Shown piece by piece: positions 1 through 10,982 of a stretch of 64,000 nt of DNA (its first letter is position 1; every line of letters begins with the position of its first letter). The position numbers and the translations under genes are program-made. Below the pieces are notes generated by a model. That model saw only the letters and a program-made list of their open reading frames with translations, was not told the DNA's origin and did not search any database. The stretch is from Pseudomonas sp. MF4836 (GTDB lineage Bacteria; Pseudomonadota; Gammaproteobacteria; Pseudomonadales; Pseudomonadaceae). The stretch is taken from assembly GCF_002018875.1 (NCBI RefSeq), contig NZ_MVOL01000006.1:372001-436000 (forward strand), read 5' to 3'.

Positions 1-707
1 CACGCTACGCAGGTGGTGCTGAACGCTTGCTGTCCTGCAGCGAGGTTGGCGCTGCTGTCGGCGGGCAAGGGCAGCTTGGCCAGTTCGTGACGGACATAGG
101 CTGCGACGTTTTTGACCCCGTCTTCACCCAGCACTTCACCCCAGGCCGGCATTGCCGCATGGCGCCCATTCATGATGGTGGCCTTGATGGTGTCTGCCGA
201 ACCACCCCAGCGCCAGCTGTTGTCAGCAAGGTTGGGGAAGCCGAACGCGCCCTTGGCATCCGAGCCGTGGCACACCGCGCAGTTGGAGGCAAACAGACGG
301 CCGCCCATTTTCAGCGCTTGTGGGTCCTTGGCCACTTCTTCCACGGGCATGGCTGCGAATTTGGCGAAGATCGGCCCGAACTTGGCGTCGGCCTTGGCCA
401 TTTCCTTGTCCCATTCCTTGGTTTGGGTCCAGCCGTCCTGATAGCCCGGCAGCACGCCTTTCCAGTTACCCAGGCCTGGGTAAAGGATCAGGTAGCCCAC
501 GGAAAATACCAGGGTGCCGGCGAACAGCAGGAACCACCATTGCGGCAACGGGTTGTCGTACTCCTCGATGCCGTCGAAGCTGTGGCCCATGGTCTGGTCG
601 ACGCTGCCCTTGGTTTCGCCCTTGCGCGTGCCGATCAGCAGCCAGGTCAGACCGATCAGGCTGCCAATGGTCAGTACGCAGATCCACGTACTCCAGAAGG
701 TGGTCAT
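1..707 (-). CDS. ccoP: Cbb3-type cytochrome c oxidase subunit III (CcoP), 3' end outside window
   Basis: Diheme cytochrome c subunit that passes electrons from soluble cytochrome c to the CcoO/CcoN core of the high-affinity cbb3 terminal oxidase in the inner membrane. The visible 235 residues hold two N-terminal membrane segments (about residues 3-25 and 56-76) and one CxxCH heme site (CAVCH). The second heme domain lies beyond the window edge. The start ATG at 707 has an AAGGAGC-type ribosome site and overlaps the ccoQ stop by four bases (ATGA), which suggests translational coupling. It is the last gene of ccoNOQP. Confidence 0.95.
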   Translation of the reverse strand, partial: MTTFWSTWICVLTIGSLIGLTWLLIGTRKGETKGSVDQTMGHSFDGIEEYDNPLPQWWFLLFAGTLVFSVGYLILYPGLGNWKGVLPGYQDGWTQTKEWDKEMAKADAKFGPIFAKFAAMPVEEVAKDPQALKMGGRLFASNCAVCHGSDAKGAFGFPNLADNSWRWGGSADTIKATIMNGRHAAMPAWGEVLGEDGVKNVAAYVRHELAKLPLPADSSANLAAGQQAFSTTCVA

Positions 708-922
708 GGCCGAATGCTCCTTGTTGCAGGCTCTTCAGGTTGAGCGTCAGGTTGGGTAACGGCGTCCGGCAGCGGCTCGTCGGCAAACGGCAGCAGGCTC
801 GCCTGGGCGAACTCCGGGTTGCGCTTGGAGTTGAATACCCAGAGCGAGAGGCCGATGAAGGCAATTGCCACCACCAGCGTGCCGAGGCCGCGGATCATTC
901 CAGTATCGAATTCAAGACCCAT
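704..922 (-). CDS. ccoQ: Cbb3-type oxidase subunit IV (CcoQ/FixQ)
   Basis: Small 72-residue single-span membrane protein, the usual assembly or stability subunit of cbb3 oxidase. One hydrophobic helix spans about residues 10-30, followed by the short FNSKRNPEF-type motif common in CcoQ and a Pro/Glu-rich tail. It sits between ccoO (3-bp gap) and ccoP (4-bp overlap), which is the standard operon position. The tail is longer than in the shortest family members, but nothing suggests damage. Confidence 0.93.
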   Translation of the reverse strand: MGLEFDTGMIRGLGTLVVAIAFIGLSLWVFNSKRNPEFAQASLLPFADEPLPDAVTQPDAQPEEPATRSIRP

Positions 923-925
923 GGC

Positions 926-1534
926 TCACCTCTTGCTCTTGATGGCAGTGCCGAGCACTTGCAGGTAGGAGACCAGCGCGTCCATTTCGGTCTTGCCCTT
1001 GAGGCTGGCGACGGCGCCGCTGATGTCTTCGTCGGTGTACGGCACGCCGAAGCCGCGCATGACCTTGAGCTTGGTTTCGGTGTGGCTGCTGTCCACCGGT
1101 GCGGTGACCAGCCATGGGTAGGCCGGCATCTTCGACTCAGGCACCACGTTGCGCGGGTTGTACAAGTGCGCGCGGTGCCAGTCATCGGAGTAGCGCGCGC
1201 CGACCCGGGCCAGGTCCGGACCAGTACGCTTGGAACCCCACAGGAACGGGTGGTCCCAGACGCTTTCACCGGCGACCGAGTAGTGGCCGTAGCGCTCAGT
1301 CTCGGCGCGGAACGGCCGGATCATCTGCGAGTGGCACTGGACGCAGCCTTCGCGGATGTAAATATCGCGGCCTTCCAGTTGCAGCGCGGTGTAGGGCTTC
1401 ATGCCTTCCACCGGCTTGTTGGTGACGTCCTGGAAGAACAGCGGGACGATCTGGGTCAGGCCGCCGATGCTGACGGCGAACACCATCAGCAACATCAGCA
1501 GGCCGACGTTCTTTTCAATCGTTTCGTGTTTCAT
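926..1534 (-). CDS. ccoO: Cbb3-type cytochrome c oxidase subunit II (CcoO)
   Basis: Monoheme cytochrome c subunit of cbb3 oxidase, anchored by one N-terminal helix with its heme domain in the periplasm. 202 residues. The heme site is CVQCH within EGCVQCHSQMIRPF, and the downstream ESKMPAYPWL segment is the expected axial-methionine region. The start at 1534 (MKHETIEKN) is chosen over an upstream in-frame ATG at 1588 because GAGGAGTTAGCC lies directly before it and the family begins there. The gap to ccoN is 10 bp, so it is cotranscribed. Confidence 0.95.
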   Translation of the reverse strand: MKHETIEKNVGLLMLLMVFAVSIGGLTQIVPLFFQDVTNKPVEGMKPYTALQLEGRDIYIREGCVQCHSQMIRPFRAETERYGHYSVAGESVWDHPFLWGSKRTGPDLARVGARYSDDWHRAHLYNPRNVVPESKMPAYPWLVTAPVDSSHTETKLKVMRGFGVPYTDEDISGAVASLKGKTEMDALVSYLQVLGTAIKSKR

Positions 1535-1544
1535 GGCTAACTCC

Positions 1545-2969
1545 TCAGGCCATCTGCGCAGCGGCGGCAACTTCAGCGGGTTGTGCATCCCGCACGGTGC
1601 GCCAGGTGTTGTAAGCCATCAGGAACATGCCGCTGAGGAAGATTGCACCGCCCACCAGTCGCACGATGAAGCCTGGGTGGCTGGCCACCAGGGTTTCGAC
1701 GAAGGAGTAAGTCAGCGTGCCGTCTTCGTTGACTGCGCGCCACATCAGGCCCTGGGCGATACCGTTGACCCACATCGAGGCGATGTAGAGCACGGTGCCG
1801 ATGGTGGCGAGCCAGAAGTGCGCGTTGATCAGGCCCAGGCTGTACATCTGCTGGCGACCAAAGACTTTCGGGATCATGTGGTAGAGCGCGCCGATCGAGA
1901 TCATTGCAACCCAGCCCAGGGCACCTGCGTGCACGTGGCCGATGGTCCAGTCGGTGTAGTGGGAGAGGGCGTTCACAGTCTTGATTGCCATCATCGGACC
2001 TTCGAAGGTCGACATGCCGTAGAACGCCAGGGACACCACCAAAAAGCGCAGGATCGGGTCGCTGCGCAACTTATGCCAGGCGCCCGAGAGCGTCATCATG
2101 CCGTTGATCATGCCGCCCCAGCTTGGCGCCAGCAGGATCAGCGACATCACCATGCCCAGGGACTGCGCCCAGTCTGGCAGCGCGGTGTAGTGCAGGTGGT
2201 GCGGACCGGCCCAGATGTAGAGGGTGATCAGGGCCCAGAAGTGCACGATCGACAGGCGATAGGAGTACACCGGACGCTCGGCCTGTTTCGGCACGAAGTA
2301 GTACATCATCCCGAGGAAGCCGGCCGTCAGGAAGAAACCTACGGCGTTGTGGCCGTACCACCACTGGACCATGGCATCCGTCGCGCCGGAGTACAGCGAG
2401 TAGGACTTGGTCAGGCTGACCGGCACTTCCAGGTTGTTGACGATATGCAGGATCGCCACGGTGATGATGAACGCACCGAAGAACCAGTTACCGACATAGA
2501 TGTGCTTGGTGTTGCGCTTGACCAGGGTGCCGAAGAACACGATGGCGTAGGCGACCCAGACGATGGTGATCAGGATATCGATCGGCCATTCCAGCTCGGC
2601 GTATTCCTTGGAGCTGGTGTAGCCCAGCGGCAGACTGATGGCCGCCAGGACGATCACCAGTTGCCAGCCCCAGAAGCAGAACGCGGCGATTTTCGGCGCG
2701 AACAGTTGGGTCTGACAGGTGCGTTGCACCGAGTAGAAGGAGCTGGCGAACAGTGCGCAGCCACCGAAGGCGAAGATCACCGCGTTAGTGTGCAACGGGC
2801 GCAGACGACCGAAGCTGGTCCACGGCAGGTTGAAGTTAAGTTCGGGCCAGACCAACTGGGCAGCGAGAAAAACCCCGAGCCCCATGCCGACGATGCCCCA
2901 CACCACCGTCATAATGGCGAATTGGCGGACCACCTTGTAGTTGTAGGCGGTACTGATAGAAGTGTTCAT
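1545..2969 (-). CDS. ccoN: Cbb3-type cytochrome c oxidase subunit I (CcoN)
   Basis: Catalytic heme-copper subunit that reduces O2 to water and pumps protons. 474 residues with about twelve membrane helices. Histidines in HTNAVIFAFGG, WWYGHNAVGFF, GPHHLHYT and GHVHAGALGW match the heme b, CuB and heme b3 ligands of the family. The start at 2969 (MNTSISTAYNYKVV) is used. The open frame continues upstream to 3803, but that part runs antisense to the neighbouring hydrolase gene. The first gene of the operon, it lies 125 bp from an ANR-type box. In P. aeruginosa the cco operon nearest aer is the oxygen-regulated Cco-2 copy. That this is the same copy is inferred from position. Confidence 0.96.
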   Translation of the reverse strand: MNTSISTAYNYKVVRQFAIMTVVWGIVGMGLGVFLAAQLVWPELNFNLPWTSFGRLRPLHTNAVIFAFGGCALFASSFYSVQRTCQTQLFAPKIAAFCFWGWQLVIVLAAISLPLGYTSSKEYAELEWPIDILITIVWVAYAIVFFGTLVKRNTKHIYVGNWFFGAFIITVAILHIVNNLEVPVSLTKSYSLYSGATDAMVQWWYGHNAVGFFLTAGFLGMMYYFVPKQAERPVYSYRLSIVHFWALITLYIWAGPHHLHYTALPDWAQSLGMVMSLILLAPSWGGMINGMMTLSGAWHKLRSDPILRFLVVSLAFYGMSTFEGPMMAIKTVNALSHYTDWTIGHVHAGALGWVAMISIGALYHMIPKVFGRQQMYSLGLINAHFWLATIGTVLYIASMWVNGIAQGLMWRAVNEDGTLTYSFVETLVASHPGFIVRLVGGAIFLSGMFLMAYNTWRTVRDAQPAEVAAAAQMA

Positions 2970-3068
2970 GGTTCCCCATCCACGGTTCAGCTGAAGTGAA
3001 AGCGACTGCGCACGGCAAGGCGCGCTCACTTCTTCTGGAGTTATAGGCAGACTAAAAGCGAGGCAAGC

Positions 3069-3761
3069 ATGGGCAAAGAGCACAAGGCCAGTATTGACGG
3101 GGATCAATGGGCGCAGTGCGTCAAGGAACTCGGCGGGTTGTGGGATGCTGCGCCGGCGCCGGGCAGTGGCGAGCCGCTGACACTGATCCTGGCTCACGGA
3201 GCCGGTGCGCCGATGGACAGCGGGTTCATGAACGATATGGCTGCACGCCTTGCCAGCCATGGGGTCGGCGTCTTGCGTTTCGAGTTTCCCTACATGGCCC
3301 AGCGGCGCCTGGACGGTGGCCGGCGCCCCCCCAATCCGGCCCCGAAACTGCTGGAATGCTGGCGCGAGGTGCATGCCCGGGTGCGACCCCATGTCGCTGG
3401 GCGCCTGGCCATTGGCGGCAAGTCCATGGGTGGGCGCATGGCCAGCTTGCTGGCCGATGAATTGAGCGCCGATGCCCTGGTGTGCCTGGGTTACCCGTTC
3501 TATGCCGCGGGCAAGCCGGAGAAGCCTCGCGTAGCCCATCTGGCCGAGATTGCCACGCCGACCCTGATCATCCAGGGCGAACGTGATGCCCTGGGCAATC
3601 GGGCGACGGTAGAGACCTATGCATTGGCGCCGAGCATCCAGCTGCACTGGTTGGCGGCCGGTGATCACGATTTGAAGCCGCTCAAGGCCTCTGGCTTCAC
3701 CCATGAGCAACATCTGGAGGCTGCCGCGAGTCAGGTCGCGTCTTTCCTGCGCGCGCTTTAA
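3069..3761 (+). CDS. Alpha/beta hydrolase, KANL3/TEX30 family
   Basis: Predicted cytoplasmic serine hydrolase of about 230 residues with unknown substrate. Family signs are the early LILAHGAGAPMDS oxyanion region, the nucleophile elbow GGKSMGG (about residues 118-124), LIIQGERDALG near the acid residue, and GDHDLKP carrying the catalytic His. It is divergent from ccoN. The ATG at 3069 has only a weak ribosome site (GAGGCAAGC), and the ANR-type box overlaps its first codons. A TTG at codon 24 preceded by AAGGAACTC is an alternative start. The hydrolase fold begins after residue 35, so either start leaves the domain intact. Confidence 0.85.
   Translation: MGKEHKASIDGDQWAQCVKELGGLWDAAPAPGSGEPLTLILAHGAGAPMDSGFMNDMAARLASHGVGVLRFEFPYMAQRRLDGGRRPPNPAPKLLECWREVHARVRPHVAGRLAIGGKSMGGRMASLLADELSADALVCLGYPFYAAGKPEKPRVAHLAEIATPTLIIQGERDALGNRATVETYALAPSIQLHWLAAGDHDLKPLKASGFTHEQHLEAAASQVASFLRAL
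3094..3107. promoter_or_regulatory. Candidate ANR/FNR box upstream of ccoN
   Basis: TTGAC-GGGG-ATCAA matches the FNR/ANR consensus TTGAT-N4-ATCAA at 9 of 10 half-site positions with exact 14-bp geometry. It lies 125 bp upstream of the ccoN start, where low-oxygen induction of a cbb3 operon is expected. It also falls inside codons 9-13 of the divergent hydrolase frame. Confidence 0.75.
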
Positions 3762-3803
3762 GGAGGGGCGTGGGCGCCTTGCAGTGGCCTGGACGACGCC
3801 CAT

Positions 3804-3838
3804 AAAAAAACCGGAAGCCTGGGCTTCCGGTTTTTTTT
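3804..3838. terminator. Bidirectional rho-independent terminator between the hydrolase and aer
   Basis: Perfect stem AACCGGAAGCC / GGCTTCCGGTT flanked by an A run on the left and a T run on the right. It can therefore end transcripts from both convergent genes. Confidence 0.9.
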
Positions 3839-3851
3839 ACCGCTCAAGGCA

Positions 3852-5417
3852 TCAGCGGTTGAAGCGTTCCACCAACGAGTACTGAGTGTTGGCGGTGCGG
3901 GTCAGCTCTTCGCTCAGTTGCGCCGAGTGCTGGGCCTGTTCCGACGTTTGATCGGCCAGTTGCGCAATGGTGCTGATATTGCGGCTGATCTCTTCGGCCA
4001 CGGCGCTTTGCTCTTCGGTGGCCGCGGCGATCTGGGTGGTCATGTCGGTGATATTGGCCACCGCCTCGCTGATGCCGATCAGTGCCTGGTCGGCTTCCAG
4101 AACCCGTGCCACCCCTTCTTCGGCCTGGCGATGCCCGGCGTCCATGGTTTGCACGGCGGTGCTGGCGGTTTGCTGCAGCTTGGCGATCAGGGTGTGGATC
4201 TGCCCGGTGGACTCGCTGGTGCGCTGGGCCAGTTGCCGCACTTCATCGGCCACCACGGCAAAGCCGCGACCCATTTCCCCGGCGCGCGCCGCTTCGATGG
4301 CGGCGTTCAGCGCCAGCAGGTTGGTCTGGTCGGCGATGCCCTTGATCACATCGACCACGCCGCCGATTTCATCGCTGTCCTTGGCCAGCTGGGTCACGGT
4401 CAGGCCGGTTTCACCCACAACCACCGACAGGCGCTGAATCGCCTCGCGGGTTTCGCCGGCGATGTCGCGACCGCGACCAGTCAGGCGGTTGGCTTCCTGG
4501 GTCGCGTCGGCGGTGCGTTGCACGTGGCTCGCCACTTCCTGGGTGGTGGCCGCCATCTGGTTTACCGCAGTGGCCACTTGTTCGGTCTCGACCCGCTGGC
4601 GTTCCAGGCCGGTGGAGCTCTGGTGGGCCAGGGTGTCGGACTGACGGGCTTGCTCGTTGAGGTGCTCGGCGGTGTCCTGCAAGCGTGTCAGGCAGGTTTT
4701 CAGGCGAGCTTCCTGGCTGAGGATGGACATCTCCAGACGCGCCTGTGCGCCACGGCTGTCGGTGTACATCTGCGCGATCAACGGGTCGGAGGTGGTCTGT
4801 TCGGCCAGGCGCAGCAGGCGCTTGAGGCCGCGTTGCTGCCAGCTCAGGCCGAGCAGGCCCAGGGGCACCGACAGCGCCGCGGCCAATGCGAAGCCCCAGT
4901 GGGAGTTGAGCCAGGCGCCGATCATGAAGCTCAGCTGGCTGACCAGGATAAACGGCAGCCAGTCCTGCAGCACCGGCAGCCATTTGTCGCGTTTCGGAAT
5001 GGCCGACTTGCCCTGGTTGATGCGCTGGTAAAGCGCTTCGGCGCGGCGGATCTGTTCGGCAGTGGGCTTGACCCGCACCGACTCGTAACCGACCACCTGA
5101 TTGCCTTCGAACACCGGCGTGACATAAGCGTTGACCCAGTAGTGGTCACCACTTTTGCAGCGGTTTTTGACAATGCCCATCCATGGCAAGCCTTGTTTCA
5201 GAGTGCCCCACATATGCGCGAACACCGCAGCTGGAACGTCTGGGTGACGGACCAGGTTGTGCGGTGCGCGAACCAGCTCTTCACGCGAAAACCCGCTGAT
5301 CTCGACGAACGCGTCGTTGCAGTAGGTGATCACGCCTTTGGCATCGGTCGTGGAGATCAACCGTTGCTGAGCCGGGAAGGTACGTTCGCGCTGGGTGACG
5401 GGCTGGTTATTACGCAT
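3852..5417 (-). CDS. aer: Aerotaxis receptor (PAS-MCP)
   Basis: Methyl-accepting chemotaxis transducer that senses redox or oxygen through a flavin-type PAS domain and signals to CheA/CheW. 521 residues. The PAS domain is at about 20-120 (TDAKGVITYCNDAFVEISGF, NLVRHPDVP, NRCKSGDHYWVNAYVTPV). Two adjacent hydrophobic spans at about 150-190 have almost no periplasmic loop. The C-terminal signalling domain holds the conserved hairpin around ADQTNLLALNAAIEAARAGE and the VVADEVRQLA stretch. Its place beside a cbb3 operon and acnA is the same as in P. aeruginosa aer. The C-terminus has no CheR/CheB-type NWETF pentapeptide. Confidence 0.93.
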   Translation of the reverse strand: MRNNQPVTQRERTFPAQQRLISTTDAKGVITYCNDAFVEISGFSREELVRAPHNLVRHPDVPAAVFAHMWGTLKQGLPWMGIVKNRCKSGDHYWVNAYVTPVFEGNQVVGYESVRVKPTAEQIRRAEALYQRINQGKSAIPKRDKWLPVLQDWLPFILVSQLSFMIGAWLNSHWGFALAAALSVPLGLLGLSWQQRGLKRLLRLAEQTTSDPLIAQMYTDSRGAQARLEMSILSQEARLKTCLTRLQDTAEHLNEQARQSDTLAHQSSTGLERQRVETEQVATAVNQMAATTQEVASHVQRTADATQEANRLTGRGRDIAGETREAIQRLSVVVGETGLTVTQLAKDSDEIGGVVDVIKGIADQTNLLALNAAIEAARAGEMGRGFAVVADEVRQLAQRTSESTGQIHTLIAKLQQTASTAVQTMDAGHRQAEEGVARVLEADQALIGISEAVANITDMTTQIAAATEEQSAVAEEISRNISTIAQLADQTSEQAQHSAQLSEELTRTANTQYSLVERFNR

Positions 5418-5465
5418 GGTTTTTCAATCCGCAAGGCTTTGATGTGTTGTCGGCCGGGTCGGCCA

Positions 5466-5490
5466 ATTATTGAGATTATTTTTCAATAAT
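5466..5490. repeat. Perfect 8-bp inverted repeat upstream of aer
   Basis: ATTATTGA - 9-nt spacer - TCAATAAT, centred about 60 bp upstream of the aer start. It could be an operator or a hairpin in the aer leader. The half-site spacing does not fit an ANR box. Confidence 0.45.
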
Positions 5491-5602
5491 CTGCACCAGG
5501 TCTCATTGGCGGGAGGTGTCGCTTGCAAATAAGCGTGAGGGGCAGTTGTCGCCGTAGAGCGAGGGCAACAATCAATAGGCTTGGGCGCGGGCAGTCAATA
5601 GT

Positions 5603-5631
5603 ACTGAAGTACTGTTTATAAGTACTTCAGT
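5603..5631. repeat. Perfect 11-bp inverted repeat downstream of the CPBP gene
   Basis: ACTGAAGTACT - GTTTATA - AGTACTTCAGT, just past the CPBP protease stop codon. There is no U run, so it may be an atypical terminator or a dimeric operator. AGTACT occurs three times within 31 bp. Confidence 0.55.
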
Positions 5632-5648
5632 GCCAATTGCCGGCGGAT

Positions 5649-6440
5649 TCAGCCCGCGAGCATGGGGTAGGTGAATAGCGCGAAATGCAGCAGGTTCAGG
5701 CCGACGTGGGTGGCCAGCGCCGCCCCCAGGCCGCCAAACCGATAGGCCAGGCCATAGCCGACTCCGGCGATGCTGGCCAGGAGCATCCATTGCCAGCCGG
5801 CACCCAGGTGCACCAGGCCGAACAGCAGCGCGGCGCACAGCAGTGACAGGTTCTGACCGTAGGGCAGGTGGTGCAGGCGCCGGCTCAACCCGCCCTGGAT
5901 ATAGCCGCGAAACAGCGCTTCCTCGACCAGGGTGACCAGCAGCAGGTTATTGAGCAGCCACAGCCAGGCCGAGTCCGGCCATTTTGGCGCCCAACTGATG
6001 ATGCCAAGCCACACCGCGCCACCCAATGCCGCGAGCGCACTCAGCGCCAGCGCCATGGCGCCTGCGTACAGCCCGAGGCGCAACGAGCGGCGGCCGACGA
6101 TCCAGGGGCAGGCCAGCAACAGCCAGAAGCCGATCAGCGGCTTGTCCAGGTTCAGGTACATGGAAAACGGCACGGCGTCGTCAGTGAAGCGCTCGGGACC
6201 GATGGCCCGGCCGTTATGGAAGCCGGGCAGCCAATGCATGGCCAGCGCCAGAGCCAGCACCACAAACAGGCCGTGGCCGAGGTAGCGACCAACGGGGCTT
6301 CGGCGCTGGCGCACCGCCAGGCCCGCGCACAGCAGCAGGGCCACCGGCACGGCGGCTAGCAGACCCAGCTGGCCATAGGTCAGGGCCAAGGCGTAGCCCA
6401 TGGAAAGAACAGCCAGGTACAGCCATGGCAAGGCGCTCAT
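5649..6440 (-). CDS. CPBP family intramembrane glutamic endopeptidase
   Basis: Polytopic inner-membrane protein of the CAAX-protease/bacteriocin-processing (CPBP, Abi) family, 263 residues with about eight hydrophobic helices. Motif 1 is EEALFRGYIQGGL (about residues 175-187), whose paired glutamates are catalytic in this family. Motif 2 is FGLVHLG, and motif 3 is THVGLNLLHF near the C-terminus. The start at 6440 (MSALPWLYL) is preferred over 6458 because AAGGATTCCCC precedes it. The substrate is unknown. It follows acnA on the same strand but is separated from it by a strong terminator. Confidence 0.87.
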   Translation of the reverse strand: MSALPWLYLAVLSMGYALALTYGQLGLLAAVPVALLLCAGLAVRQRRSPVGRYLGHGLFVVLALALAMHWLPGFHNGRAIGPERFTDDAVPFSMYLNLDKPLIGFWLLLACPWIVGRRSLRLGLYAGAMALALSALAALGGAVWLGIISWAPKWPDSAWLWLLNNLLLVTLVEEALFRGYIQGGLSRRLHHLPYGQNLSLLCAALLFGLVHLGAGWQWMLLASIAGVGYGLAYRFGGLGAALATHVGLNLLHFALFTYPMLAG

Positions 6441-6542
6441 GGGGAATCCTTGTTGCAAAAAATGGGTAGATGGCGTGCCGGTGCAGCCATCGTGCGCGGC
6501 GGGGGATTATAGCGAGGCAGGCAAGGCGGGGCAGGGCGACGA

Positions 6543-6568
6543 AAAACACCGCCCGAAGGCGGTGTTTT
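6543..6568. terminator. Rho-independent terminator downstream of acnA
   Basis: AAAACACCGCC - CGAA - GGCGGTGTTTT, an 11-bp stem with a tetraloop, 30 bp past the acnA stop on the minus strand. Confidence 0.9.
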
Positions 6569-6597
6569 GTCAGCGTGGTTCAGGACCCGATCGCGTC

Positions 6598-9339
<2,742 letters not shown>

Positions 9340-9467
9340 TGAATGACTCCTTATGGTCCGCACGGCTACGGACCTGACGGGACGGACAGAGCTCTTAACC
9401 TAGCCCTGTTTTAAGTAGCTGGCTAATAACTGGACTCTATGGACAAGTCCAAGGTTCCGAACTCGGC

Positions 9468-9473
9468 TATCAT
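9468..9473 (+). promoter_or_regulatory. Probable -10 element for rlmM
   Basis: TATCAT followed at once by the GC-rich stretch GCGCCCG, about 70 bp before the rlmM start. No convincing -35 was seen. Confidence 0.45.
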
Positions 9474-9543
9474 GCGCCCGTTTTCGTGACAGGCTTTGCT
9501 ACAGGGCAAGTCCGCGATTCATTGACGTTGCCCAGGAGATTCG

Positions 9544-10617
9544 ATGAACACCCTCTTTATGCATTGCCGCCCAGGTTTTGAAGGCGAAGTCTGCTCCGAG
9601 ATCGCCGACCATGCCGCGCGCCTCAACGTGGCCGGCTATGCCAAGGCCAAGACCGCTGCCGCCTGCGCCGAGTTTGTCTGCACCGAAGACGACGGTGCCG
9701 AGCGCTTGATGAAGGGGCTGCGCTTCGCCGAGCTGATCTTCCCTCGGCAATGGGCGCGGGGCATGTTTATCGATCTGCCGGAAAGCGACCGGATCAGCGT
9801 GATCCTGGCTCATCTGGCGAGCTTCCCGACCTGCGGCAGTTTGTGGCTGGAAGTGGTGGACACCAATGACGGCAAGGAACTGTCGAACTTCTGCAAGAAA
9901 TTCGAAGGCCCGCTGCGCAAGGCCCTGACGGCCGCCGGCAAGTTGGTGGATGACCCAGGCCGGCCGCGTTTGCTGCTGACCTTCAAGAGCGGGCGTGAGG
10001 TGTTTGTCGGCCTGGCCGATGCTGGTAATTCGGCGATGTGGCCGATGGGTATTCCGCGGTTGAAATTCCCGCGCGAAGCGCCCAGCCGTTCGACCCTGAA
10101 GCTGGAAGAGGCCTGGCATCACTTCATCCCCCGTGATCAATGGGACGAGCGCCTGCACAGCGACATGACCGGTGTCGATCTGGGTGCCGCCCCCGGCGGC
10201 TGGACCTGGCAACTGGTCAACCGCGGCATGTTGGTGACGGCCATCGACAACGGGCCGATGGCCGAGAGCCTGATGGACACCGGCCTGGTCCAGCACCTGA
10301 TGGCCGACGGCTTTACCTTCAAGCCCAAGCAGCCTGTGGACTGGATGGTGTGCGACATCGTCGAGAAGCCGGCGCGCAACGCTGCCCTGCTGGAAACCTG
10401 GATCGGCGAGGGACATTGCCGCGAGGCTGTGGTCAACCTGAAGTTGCCGATGAAGCAGCGTTATGCGGAAGTGAAGCGCCTGCTCGAGCGCATCGAAGAG
10501 GGCTTCAAGGCCCGTGGGATTCGTGTGGCGGTGGGGTGCAAGCAGCTGTACCACGACCGTGAGGAAGTGACCTGCCACCTGCGCCGGCTGGATGTCAGCA
10601 AGCCTAAGGCCCGTTGA
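9544..10617 (+). CDS. rlmM: 23S rRNA (cytidine-2498-2'-O) methyltransferase RlmM
   Basis: SAM-dependent enzyme that 2'-O-methylates C2498 in the peptidyl-transferase region of 23S rRNA. 357 residues, the normal length. The N-terminal THUMP-like region begins MNTLFMHCRPGFEGE. The Rossmann SAM site is GVDLGAAPGGWTWQLVNRG (about 213-231), followed by AIDNGPM and the catalytic MVCDIVEKP segment. CCAGGAGATTCG precedes the ATG. It is separate from acnA (divergent) and followed by tusA on the same strand with a 113-bp gap. Confidence 0.95.
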   Translation: MNTLFMHCRPGFEGEVCSEIADHAARLNVAGYAKAKTAAACAEFVCTEDDGAERLMKGLRFAELIFPRQWARGMFIDLPESDRISVILAHLASFPTCGSLWLEVVDTNDGKELSNFCKKFEGPLRKALTAAGKLVDDPGRPRLLLTFKSGREVFVGLADAGNSAMWPMGIPRLKFPREAPSRSTLKLEEAWHHFIPRDQWDERLHSDMTGVDLGAAPGGWTWQLVNRGMLVTAIDNGPMAESLMDTGLVQHLMADGFTFKPKQPVDWMVCDIVEKPARNAALLETWIGEGHCREAVVNLKLPMKQRYAEVKRLLERIEEGFKARGIRVAVGCKQLYHDREEVTCHLRRLDVSKPKAR

Positions 10618-10730
10618 GAACCGGCGTGGCCTGGTGGTCGCGCCCGCAACAATTCATCTGAAAAAACATGGCTACGGATGACCTGGTTTCGGTGTTGCGC
10701 GACAATGCCGGCCAGTTTCAGGAGTGAGTA

Positions 10731-10982
10731 ATGAACCCAACCATCGATACCCCCGTTGACGGGACCCTCGACGCCACGGGCCTCAATTGCCCGGAGCCGG
10801 TGATGATGCTGCACCAGCACATCCGCGACCTGGCGCCTGGCGGCCTGCTCAAGGTCATCGCCACCGACCCGTCCACCCGCCGCGACATTCCCAAGTTCTG
10901 TGTGTTTCTCGACCACGAACTGGTGGCGCAGCAGGAAGAGGCCGGAACCTATCTGTACTGGATCCGCAAGAAGCTCGCTTAA
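10731..10982 (+). CDS. tusA: Sulfur carrier protein TusA
   Basis: Small 83-residue sulfur-relay protein that receives persulfide from IscS and passes it on, for example toward tRNA 2-thiouridine synthesis. The conserved CPEP motif (LNCPEPVMML) with its active-site Cys is at about residues 20-23. The family's DPSTRRDIPKFC segment follows. Its stop codon overlaps that of the convergent MATE gene within the shared tetranucleotide TTAA, leaving no room for a terminator between them. Confidence 0.95.
   Translation: MNPTIDTPVDGTLDATGLNCPEPVMMLHQHIRDLAPGGLLKVIATDPSTRRDIPKFCVFLDHELVAQQEEAGTYLYWIRKKLA

Noticed and set aside
5466..5490. Possible ANR box for aer
   Set aside because: TTGAG and TTCAA halves are separated by 7 bp and not 4, so the geometry is wrong for ANR/FNR.
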